In this document: one piece after another, positions 1-5,876 of the stretch
Position numbering within the stretch: position 1 is the first letter of the stretch
Layout of the letters: every line of letters begins with the position of its first letter
Assembly (NCBI GenBank): GCA_964575225.1
Contig: CAZNQW010000238.1
Location: 1-5,953 of the forward strand
Length of the DNA stretch: 5,953 nt
Origin: CAZNQW01 sp964575225
GTDB lineage: Bacteria; Chloroflexota; Anaerolineae; JAAYZQ01
Reading direction: 5' to 3'
Notes under the pieces: generated by a model
Database searches by the model: none
The model's input: only the letters and a program-made list of their open reading frames with translations
Told to the model about the DNA's origin: nothing
Program-made: the position numbers and the translations under genes

Positions 1-1124
1 TCGACGACGGCCATCACGCCGTGGTTGTACAGGGCGCGGGCGAAACACTCCACGGCGATGTCGGCGCCGGCTGCCACGTGGGTCAGCATGCTGCGGCTGC
101 CCACGGCGGCGCTCCGGCCCTCGAACCGGCGGCCGATGGTCTGTTCCGGCAGTTCGCGGAACAGGCCGGACAGCGGGTAGGGCGCCCCAGGGCTATCGTG
201 TAATTCAAACCGGTACCCGGGGGGATAGGGGTACTCGACGAAATGCCAGCCGGTGGTCAGGGCCAGGTACTGATCGGAGCCCATGGTGTAACGCAGCCAG
301 TGCAATCGGTTCGAGAGGGGCCGGTAGGTCCAGGGAAATTGCTCGCATCCCACGCCCTCGACCAGGATGAGGGCCACTTTGCCATCGGCCAGTCCCTTCA
401 GGACCAGATCGGGGATGTCGGTAAGGGCCTCGCCGCCGGGCAGCGACGTGTGCAGCGGCAGGAACTCGTCGGGCCGGGGCATCAAGTGCAGGGGTCTACA
501 GCTCACGTTGACGCCGCGAAAGGTATAGCCCGGCTGGGCCACGACGAAATAGTCGGGGGCGGCCGCATAAAACCCCTCGCTGCCGCCAAACTCGGCGCGG
601 AAGGCCTCTCGGGAGATGACCCGATCCACGCCAGGACGAGCGGCCATCCGTTCCAGGTCGCGCACGGAGGGATCGAACAGGCCGGCAATGTGGGCGTGCA
701 TGCCCGCCGCCGACACCAACCCATCTAGGTCGGTGGTTTCGATGGCGTCGCGCCAGGGCATCAGCCCGCCAAGTCCGACGATGACCGGTTCTGCACCGGT
801 GATCGCCAGGAACCGTTCGATCTCTTGGAAAACGGCCCCGATTTGAGCCGCGCGCTGGTCCTCGGTCTGGGGGCGGAACATGGCATGCAGGTAGGCGTGG
901 GCATAGTTCAGAAAGAACCAATCGGGCGCATAGCGGGCGTCCAGATCCAGAGCGGTGTCGGTCACCCAGCGCACGGCGTCCGGCGTCAGGTCGCCGGGGT
1001 AGGGGTGGGCGCGACACACCGCCGCAGCCAGGTCCAGGCGAGGATGGGCCGCATCCAGCGGGCGCCCATCCCGCAGATCGACCAGGGTTTGCCACTCGAC
1101 GACGTCGATCAATGCACCATGCAT
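1..1124 (-). CDS. Unrecognised protein, C-terminus cut by the window edge
   Basis: I do not recognise this family. The frame is open from ATG at 1124 to the window edge (374 complete codons, no stop), so the C-terminus is missing. The start is well fixed: an in-frame TGA lies two codons upstream, and an AGGA (1134-1137) sits 9 nt before the ATG. The gene overlaps the end of the radical SAM gene by 16 nt, implying translational coupling. The protein begins MHGALIDVVEWQTL and has no signal peptide or obvious membrane segment, so it is probably cytoplasmic. Visible landmarks are DWFFLNYAHAYLHAMF from about residue 68, a hydrophobic strand ending VIVGLGGLMPW near 113-123, and ALILVEGVGCEQFPW near 250-264. 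The last is faintly like the strand plus acidic-Gly start of alkaline-phosphatase-superfamily enzymes, but the rest of that metal site is not evident, so I assign no function. Codon composition resembles the upstream genes. That it is a real gene is near certain; its role is inferred only from context. Confidence 0.85.
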   Translation of the reverse strand, partial: MHGALIDVVEWQTLVDLRDGRPLDAAHPRLDLAAAVCRAHPYPGDLTPDAVRWVTDTALDLDARYAPDWFFLNYAHAYLHAMFRPQTEDQRAAQIGAVFQEIERFLAITGAEPVIVGLGGLMPWRDAIETTDLDGLVSAAGMHAHIAGLFDPSVRDLERMAARPGVDRVISREAFRAEFGGSEGFYAAAPDYFVVAQPGYTFRGVNVSCRPLHLMPRPDEFLPLHTSLPGGEALTDIPDLVLKGLADGKVALILVEGVGCEQFPWTYRPLSNRLHWLRYTMGSDQYLALTTGWHFVEYPYPPGYRFELHDSPGAPYPLSGLFRELPEQTIGRRFEGRSAAVGSRSMLTHVAAGADIAVECFARALYNHGVMAVV

Positions 1125-2137
1125 AGGTCACCATCCTGTGAATGCCAGTCGAACAACCCGCCGCGGATGGGCAGCGCTTGCCCGCAGGCCGCGCAGGCCG
1201 CACCGTTCAGTCGTTGGGCCGACAGCTTGGCGCCACATCCGCCCAGGTTGATGCGCTCGATGGCCGTCGCTCCGCAGGCCGGGCACAGCGTGCTGACCCA
1301 CCGCGAGCCGACGAAATTGCCAAAGTAGACAAAGGGCAGCTTTTTCCGGGCCTGCTCCAGGGCGGCGTTGACGTCGTCGATGAGCGGGCGGTCATAGCCC
1401 ACCATCTTGTACTCGGGCAGCAAGCGAAAGACGTGCCAGGCGATTTCAGGATCGACGGAGGCCAGAAAATCGGCAATGTCCGGGATATCGCCATCATTCA
1501 GCCCCTGGACGATGGGTGTGCTGACCTCCAGGTGGGTGAGGCGGCTCATGGTCTCGATGCTGCGCATCACGATGGTTGGGTCAGGGGCCCCCGTATGGGT
1601 GCGGTAAAAGTCGGTGGTGAAGGCCTTCAGGCTGACGTTGACAAAGGCAAAGGCCCGGGCCATCTCCTCGGCTACCTCGCGGGAGACATAGCCGTTGGTC
1701 AGGACGCCCACGGGCAACCCGGCCGCCGAGGCCACCCCCGCCAGCTCCAGAAGGGAGGGCAGGGCCACGGTCGGCTCGTTGATGGCAAAGGCGATGTTGT
1801 GGCACCCATACTGGGCCGCCAGGTCGACCAGGCGCCGGGGTGGCAGCTCGTAGCTCAACAACGGCTCCGGTTCGGAGCGGGCCACGTAGGCGTTGGAGCA
1901 ATAGTCGCAGTCAAAGTTGCATCCGGCGCTGCCCAGGACAAGGGTCCGGCTGCCCGGCTGAAAGTGGTAAAAGGGCACGTTTTCGATGTGGTTGATGAAC
2001 AGGGCACTATAGCGGTGGGGGAACCGCTCGATGACCCGGCCGCCGGCCCAGGTGTACATCTGACAAAAGCCTACCCGGCCCTCGACCAGGTGGCAGCAAC
2101 GCTCGCAGTAGGGACAGGTCCCGCCGCTCATTTCCAA
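1109..2137 (-). CDS. Radical SAM protein, AmmeMemoRadiSam/COG1180-like
   Basis: Predicted cytoplasmic 4Fe-4S radical SAM enzyme of 342 aa. The cluster-binding CX3CX2C is CNFDCDYC at residues 73-80. An N-terminal cysteine group (C8, C11, C14, C15, with C25 further on, in CPYCERCC...GFC) and a C-terminal zinc-ribbon-like pair (CPAC 285-288 and CAAC 315-318, with C301 between) flank the core. The NEPT motif at 120-123 and the overall length match the radical SAM member of the AmmeMemoRadiSam set and PflA-like COG1180 proteins. No AMMECR1 or Memo partner is visible in this window, so the reaction and substrate are unknown. The start is probably TTG at 2137, because AAGGAGG lies 8 nt upstream. ATG at 2131 is the alternative; it would make an ATGA overlap with the ATPase stop but sits 14 nt from that ribosome binding site. 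The gene overlaps the ATPase by 10 nt and the next gene by 16 nt. The fold is certain; the subfamily is likely. Confidence 0.93.
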   Translation of the reverse strand: MEMSGGTCPYCERCCHLVEGRVGFCQMYTWAGGRVIERFPHRYSALFINHIENVPFYHFQPGSRTLVLGSAGCNFDCDYCSNAYVARSEPEPLLSYELPPRRLVDLAAQYGCHNIAFAINEPTVALPSLLELAGVASAAGLPVGVLTNGYVSREVAEEMARAFAFVNVSLKAFTTDFYRTHTGAPDPTIVMRSIETMSRLTHLEVSTPIVQGLNDGDIPDIADFLASVDPEIAWHVFRLLPEYKMVGYDRPLIDDVNAALEQARKKLPFVYFGNFVGSRWVSTLCPACGATAIERINLGGCGAKLSAQRLNGAACAACGQALPIRGGLFDWHSQDGDLCMVH

Positions 2138-2949
2138 AGCTCGTGCCTCCTTGCGCGCCCTGGCAGCGCCACGGCCGCGCGCGTGATCGATTCGCCATGG
2201 TCGCCAACGACATCCACCATCCGGATGTCGATCCGGTACAGGGCTCTCAGGTTTTGTTCGGTCATGGCCTCGTCGGGTGAGCCCAGGGCCAGAAAGGCTC
2301 CGTCCTTCATAAGGGCCACCCGGTCGGCTGCGAACAGGGCATGATCGGGGGCATGGGTGGCCATCAACACGGCGAGCCCCCTCTCCCGCGCCAGCCGGCG
2401 GACGGTCTCCAGGACCAACATCTGATTGCCAAAGTCCAGGTGAGAGGTCGGCTCGTCCAGCAGCAGCACCTCCGGCTCCTGGGCCAGGGCCCGGGCAATC
2501 AATGCCAACTGCCTTTCGCCGCCGCTGATCTCGGTGTAGCGCTTGTGGACCAGGTCCTGCAGCCCCACGGTTTGGATGGCTTGCAGGGCAATCTCGGTGT
2601 CGCGCGCTGTGGGCACAGAGAACAAGCCCAGATGGGGGGCGCGGCCCATGCGCACCACCTCCAGGACCTGGTAGGGAAAGAGGACGTTGTGCTCCTGAAA
2701 GACAAAGCCCAGAACCTGGGCCCGGCGCGTTTCGTCCAGGGTGGTGAGGTCCACGCCGTTCAGAAGGACCTTGCCCGATTGTAGAGGCAAGAGACCCGCG
2801 GTACAGCGCAGGAGCGTCGTCTTGCCGCAGCCATTGGGGCCCAGCAGGCTGAGGATCTGGCCCTTGGCCAGGTCCAGGTCAAGATTGCAAAAGATCGGAC
2901 GACTGCCGTAGCTGAACGTGGCATTCTGCACCTGGATGCGGGTAGTCAT
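2128..2949 (-). CDS. ABC importer ATPase, FecE/BtuD-type
   Basis: Cytoplasmic ATPase of a type II ABC importer, 273 aa, powering the permease encoded just upstream. All nucleotide-binding motifs are intact: an aromatic A-loop region (FSYG, 12-15), Walker A GPNGCGKTT at 37-45, Q-loop glutamine at 85 (FVFQEHN), signature ISGGE at 141-145, Walker B VLLLDEP at 161-167, a D-loop HLD at 170-172, and the switch histidine H199 in MATH. The length is slightly above the usual 250-265 aa; the extra residues form an Arg-rich tail after the DIRMVDV strand. The start is ATG at 2949, sharing one base with the permease stop (TGATG), with GGGGAGG 9 nt upstream. The stop at 2130-2128 overlaps the radical SAM start. 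The family is certain. The substrate (siderophore, haem, cobalamin, metal ion or oxyanion) cannot be told from the ATPase. Confidence 0.97.
   Translation of the reverse strand: MTTRIQVQNATFSYGSRPIFCNLDLDLAKGQILSLLGPNGCGKTTLLRCTAGLLPLQSGKVLLNGVDLTTLDETRRAQVLGFVFQEHNVLFPYQVLEVVRMGRAPHLGLFSVPTARDTEIALQAIQTVGLQDLVHKRYTEISGGERQLALIARALAQEPEVLLLDEPTSHLDFGNQMLVLETVRRLARERGLAVLMATHAPDHALFAADRVALMKDGAFLALGSPDEAMTEQNLRALYRIDIRMVDVVGDHGESITRAAVALPGRARRHELWK
2146..2152 (-). promoter_or_regulatory. Shine-Dalgarno of the radical SAM gene (favours TTG start)
   Basis: Minus-strand AAGGAGG lies inside the 3' end of the ATPase gene. Its spacing is 8 nt to TTG (2137-2135) but 14 nt to the in-frame ATG (2131-2129). 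The spacing favours the rare TTG start. Confidence 0.7.
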
Positions 2950-3959
2950 CAGGCCCAGCCTCCCCGGGTGCGGCGCAACATCACGGCAAAAAAGGGCGCG
3001 CCCACGATGGCCGTCAGGATGCCCAGCGGGATCTCGGCGGCCATCACCGAGCGGGCCAGGTTATCGATGATGGTCAGATAGATCGCGCCCAGGGCCAACG
3101 ACACCGGCATCAGCACCCGGTTGTCGGGCCCGACCATCATCCGGCCGACGTGGGGGATCACCAGTCCCACCCAGCCGATGATGCCCGAGACACTGACCCC
3201 GGCGGCGGTCACCACGGTGCAGGCGGCGATGAGCACGGCCTTGAGCCGGTCGGGGTTGACGCCCAGGGCTCGGGCTTCGTCGTCGCCCATGGACAACAGA
3301 TTGACGCGCCAGCGCAGGAGGAGCAGCGTGCCCATACCCAGGGCCATCGGGGGGGCAGCATAGACCACATCGGATTTGGAGACGGTCGCCAGGCTGCCCA
3401 TCAGCCAGAAGACGATGGCCGGCAGCTTTTCCTGGGGGTCGGCCACGTACTTGGCCAGGGAGAGCAGGGCGCTAAAGATCGAACCGATGACGATGCCCGA
3501 GAGCACCAGCATCAGCGTGGGGGTGGTGCGATACACGCGGCTGATCAGATAGGTGAACACTACGGCCACAATGCCAAAGGCCAGGGCCGAAAGCTGGATC
3601 ACGACGGCGCTGCCCGACAGCAGGATGCCCAGCGCGGCGCCAAAGCCCGCCCCGGCGGTGACGCCCAGGATGTCGGGACTGACCAACGGGTTCTGGAACA
3701 TGCCCTGAAAGGCGGCGCCACTCACCGACAGTCCAGCTCCGATGAGCATCGCCAGGAGCACCCGCGGCAGCCGGATGTTGAACACGACGGTTTCGACGGT
3801 CTCTTCCCAGTCGACCTCGACGGGCACCAGAGGCGAGGCCAGGACCCGCACCATGGTGCCCGGCGAGATGGGATAGCGGCCCAGGAACAGGGAGCCAAAG
3901 CCGACCGCCACGCTCAGCAGCACGAGGGCGACGATGAGAGTCTGCTGGCGGCGATCCAC
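2949..3959 (-). CDS. ABC importer permease, FecCD/BtuC-type
   Basis: Integral membrane subunit of the importer, expected to act as a homodimer and pass the substrate from the lipoprotein into the cytoplasm. With a GTG start at 3959 it has 336 residues, the normal family size. The open frame continues further upstream, but that part lies inside the solute-binding protein gene and reads as Pro/Arg/Ser-rich non-membrane sequence, so I exclude it. GGGAGAG just before the GTG and the 1-nt gap after the preceding TAG support this start. Family hallmarks are the first membrane helix at about 7-27, RLPRVLLAMLIGAGLSVSG at 63-81 followed by AFQGMFQNPLVSPDILGV (83-100), the cytoplasmic coupling-helix stretch GDDEARALGVNPDRL (225-239), GWVGLVIPHVGRMMVG (262-277), and the C-terminal PLGILTAIVGAPFF (311-324). 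About nine to ten hydrophobic segments are visible. The family is certain; the substrate is unknown. Confidence 0.96.
   Translation of the reverse strand: MDRRQQTLIVALVLLSVAVGFGSLFLGRYPISPGTMVRVLASPLVPVEVDWEETVETVVFNIRLPRVLLAMLIGAGLSVSGAAFQGMFQNPLVSPDILGVTAGAGFGAALGILLSGSAVVIQLSALAFGIVAVVFTYLISRVYRTTPTLMLVLSGIVIGSIFSALLSLAKYVADPQEKLPAIVFWLMGSLATVSKSDVVYAAPPMALGMGTLLLLRWRVNLLSMGDDEARALGVNPDRLKAVLIAACTVVTAAGVSVSGIIGWVGLVIPHVGRMMVGPDNRVLMPVSLALGAIYLTIIDNLARSVMAAEIPLGILTAIVGAPFFAVMLRRTRGGWA
2959..2965 (-). promoter_or_regulatory. Shine-Dalgarno of the ATPase gene
   Basis: Minus-strand GGGGAGG lies within the last codons of the permease gene, 9 nt before the ATPase ATG. Together with the TGATG junction it suggests translational coupling of permease and ATPase. 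Confidence 0.65.
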
Positions 3960-3960
3960 G

Positions 3961-5802
3961 CTACTCTCCCAGCGCCGGGCCGGTATAGTCTGCCCCAAAG
4001 ACCGATTGGTAGAATTCGTCGGCCACCACCTCGATGTCGACGTCGGCAAACTGCTCCGGGTAGAGCTTGGTAGCCAGCCAGTAGATGGCAAACAGGGCCC
4101 GCGGCGAGGAAAAGTCCCACCCGGCTTCGGGCAGGGCATAGACCCGCTTGTTCTTGATGGCCGACACGCTGGCCACCTGGGAATCGTTCAGGATGCCCTC
4201 CACGTCGGCCCCGTTCAGCGTCACAATGACCTCAGGGTCCCACACCAACAACTGCTCGGGCGAGACGTCGGGTAGCCAGCCGCTCAGCTCTTGGGCTACG
4301 TTCACGCCGCCGGCGAGGACGATCTGGGCGTGCTCAAAGGTGTCGGGGGTGTACCCATGATCGATCTCGTGGCCGGCGTAAAAGACGTGCACCTTCTCAT
4401 CCTCTGGAATGTCGCCCACGCGGGCGGCGATCTCATCGAGCTGCCCCTGCAGGTAGGCGATAAGATCCTCGGCCCGATCCTCCGCGTCGACGCACTGGCC
4501 CACGATGCGGATGTCGTCCATATAGTGCTCGATGGTTTCAAAGTGGGCAATGACCACCGGCAGGCCCGGCGCCTGTTTCATCAGGGCCTCGGCTTGTTTG
4601 ATGCGCCCATAGCCGCCGTGCAATACCAGGTCGGGGCCGATGCGCAGGATTTCCTCCACGCTCAGATCGCGCCCGGCGTACGGGGCTGCTAGCTCCATCA
4701 GCTCGGGGTGGACGCTGGTGATAAAGGCGCCGTAGGAGGTGCCGTCTTTGACCATCTCGTCGACGGCTACGATCTTGTCGCACTCTCCCAGGGCGCAGAT
4801 GATTTCGGTGATGCCCGAGCGCATCGAGGCCACGCTGCTCACATCCTTGGGGATCTGTACCTTGTTGCCCAAAGAGTCCACCACGGTGATCGATTCGCCG
4901 GGAGCCAGGGGCTTGACGGTGGGCACCGGGCCCGACGATTCGGGGGCGCCCAGGGGCTCGATGAGGATGACGTACTTGACCCAACTGCCCTTGTCATAAC
5001 CGGGGATCACGGTGTTGACCCCACCCTCGTCGTTGTAGGCCAAAATGCTCTGCTCGTCGAGAATGTCGAGCGTGACCTGGCCCTCGTAGCCGTCGCTGGC
5101 TACCAGGCGGATGCCCCCCTCGGTGATGCCGGCGGCTGCCAGTACGTCCAGCAGTCGGACGCCTGTGTAGTGCTCGCCCTCCGCGTCGATCTCGATCTGC
5201 TCCAGGGCTTGAAGATCGGCCAGGGTAAAGGGCTTGCCGTTGGCCGTGAAAAGGGCGTCGGCCGCGGGTGCGGCTGTCGGTTCGGGCTCGGCGGTGGGCT
5301 CGGCTTCGGGCGCTGCTCCGGCTTCTGTTGCCGAGCCCTCGCGGATCTCGACCGTGTCGCGCACCCAGGCGCCCTTGCCCTGGCCTGGAATCACGGCGTC
5401 CAGGGTGCCGCCTTCGCCGTAGGCCAGCATGCTCTGCTCGTCCAGGTCGGCGACCATCACTTCGGCCGAATAGCCGTCGCGGCCGACCAGGAGGATCGAC
5501 GGAACCTCGGCCAGTCCGGCCGCGGCGAGAAGGTCGAGGATGCGCACGCCGGTATAGGCCGTGCCATCGACGGCCGCCTCGATCTGCTCCAGGGCCTGCA
5601 ATTGCTCCAGCGTGAACGACTGGTCGTGGACGGTGAGGGCGGGCTCGCCGCTGACCGGGGGCGCCTGGGTGTCTTGGGGGGTAGCCTGGGTAGCTTGGGG
5701 CGATGGGGCTGGCGTGGCGGTGGGAGAGCCACAACCGGCGAGACCTGCCAGAATGGCTACCAGCATGATGGCGGATAGGGTTTTGCGTAGCCGCTGTATC
5801 AT
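3961..5802 (-). CDS. Lipoprotein solute-binding protein with two SUOX-like domains
   Basis: Predicted extracytoplasmic lipoprotein of 613 aa that captures the importer's substrate. Start ATG 5802 is set by AAGGAGG 8 nt upstream; the frame extends 28 codons further but would read through the terminator hairpin. A basic N-terminus and hydrophobic core lead to lipobox LAGC with lipidated C24, then a Pro/Thr/Gln/Ala linker (25-53). Two tandem repeats (54-155 and 184-283), joined by an Ala/Glu/Pro/Thr linker, share FTL.(D/Q)LQALEQIE, YTGVR(I/L)LD(L/V)LAAAG, DGY and DEQS(M/I)LAY. They resemble the sulfite-oxidase-type molybdopterin-binding fold but contain no cysteine, so the Mo-coordinating Cys is absent. 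Residues 303-613 are a FecB/BtuF (TroA-like) binding domain: ITVVDSLGNKVQIPK at the start, E333 in SGITEII as a likely permease-docking Glu, and SSPRALFAIYWLATKLYPE near 565-583. Typical family proteins are 300-400 aa, so the extra length is the fused repeats. Ligand unknown. Confidence 0.93.
   Translation of the reverse strand: MIQRLRKTLSAIMLVAILAGLAGCGSPTATPAPSPQATQATPQDTQAPPVSGEPALTVHDQSFTLEQLQALEQIEAAVDGTAYTGVRILDLLAAAGLAEVPSILLVGRDGYSAEVMVADLDEQSMLAYGEGGTLDAVIPGQGKGAWVRDTVEIREGSATEAGAAPEAEPTAEPEPTAAPAADALFTANGKPFTLADLQALEQIEIDAEGEHYTGVRLLDVLAAAGITEGGIRLVASDGYEGQVTLDILDEQSILAYNDEGGVNTVIPGYDKGSWVKYVILIEPLGAPESSGPVPTVKPLAPGESITVVDSLGNKVQIPKDVSSVASMRSGITEIICALGECDKIVAVDEMVKDGTSYGAFITSVHPELMELAAPYAGRDLSVEEILRIGPDLVLHGGYGRIKQAEALMKQAPGLPVVIAHFETIEHYMDDIRIVGQCVDAEDRAEDLIAYLQGQLDEIAARVGDIPEDEKVHVFYAGHEIDHGYTPDTFEHAQIVLAGGVNVAQELSGWLPDVSPEQLLVWDPEVIVTLNGADVEGILNDSQVASVSAIKNKRVYALPEAGWDFSSPRALFAIYWLATKLYPEQFADVDIEVVADEFYQSVFGADYTGPALGE
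3964..3970 (-). promoter_or_regulatory. Shine-Dalgarno of the permease gene (decides GTG start)
   Basis: Minus-strand GGGAGAG overlaps the last codons of the binding-protein gene. Its GGGAG core is 6 nt from GTG at 3959. It supports a GTG start immediately after the upstream TAG rather than any start buried in the binding-protein gene. Confidence 0.6.
4954..5253 (-). repeat. Tandem SUOX-like domain, copy 2
   Basis: Codes residues about 184-283 of the lipoprotein, immediately before the solute-binding domain. Similarity to copy 1 is strong at protein level and still visible in DNA (for example around the DEQS codons), suggesting an internal duplication. It contains no cysteine. Confidence 0.8.
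5338..5643 (-). repeat. Tandem SUOX-like domain, copy 1
   Basis: Codes residues about 54-155 of the lipoprotein. It aligns almost gap-free with copy 2; shared blocks are LQALEQIE, YTGVR.LD.LAAAG, DGY, DEQS.LAY, VIPG and KG.WV. It contains no cysteine. Confidence 0.8.
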
Positions 5803-5810
5803 CCTTTCAT

Positions 5811-5817
5811 CCTCCTT
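5811..5817 (-). promoter_or_regulatory. Shine-Dalgarno of the lipoprotein gene
   Basis: Minus-strand AAGGAGG lies 8 nt before ATG 5802. It picks this ATG over the longer open frame and puts the lipoprotein signal peptide at the N-terminus. Confidence 0.8.
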
Positions 5818-5848
5818 GATCGGTTCTGATGTCCTCGGTGTCACCAAC

Positions 5849-5876
5849 AAAAAAGGCGTCTCGAAAACGAGACGCC
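5849..5876 (-). terminator. Intrinsic terminator in the operon leader (likely attenuator)
   Basis: On the minus strand GGCGTCTCG (5876-5868), loop TTTT (5867-5864) and CGAGACGCC (5863-5855) form a perfect 9-bp stem, directly followed by six T (5854-5849). The T run follows the stem only on the minus strand, so it works toward the lipoprotein gene, whose ATG is 46 nt downstream. I see no convincing promoter in those 46 nt. That favours a conditional terminator within the operon's leader. The alternative is the end of an unseen upstream transcript. Confidence 0.85.

Noticed and set aside
496..1203. Minus-strand open frame of 235 codons overlapping the last gene
   Set aside because: Arg/Pro/Gly-rich product, a frame-shifted reading of the true gene that starts at 1124 and stays open to the window edge.
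1142..2344. Long plus-strand open frame (400 codons) opposite the radical SAM and ATPase genes
   Set aside because: It is antisense to two genes with intact diagnostic motifs. Its product is Gly/Gln/His/Ala-rich with no recognisable domain, typical of the reverse strand of GC-rich genes.
3150..4073. Plus-strand open frame (307 codons) opposite the permease gene
   Set aside because: His/Gln/Gly-rich product with no domain, antisense to a clear FecCD permease.
3960..4139. 60-codon N-terminal extension of the permease
   Set aside because: It lies inside the lipoprotein gene and is Pro/Ser/Arg-rich. The GTG at 3959 has a ribosome binding site and gives the normal family length.
4708..5778. Plus-strand open frame (356 codons) opposite the lipoprotein gene
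   Set aside because: It is the mirror image of the duplicated-domain coding region. Its apparent repeats are those of the real gene, and the composition is low-complexity Gly/Asp/Gln.
5834..5847. GGTGACACC-type sequence reminiscent of a T-box core
   Set aside because: It lies after the terminator, whereas a T-box sequence must precede it, and no specifier-loop structure or aminoacyl-related gene is present.
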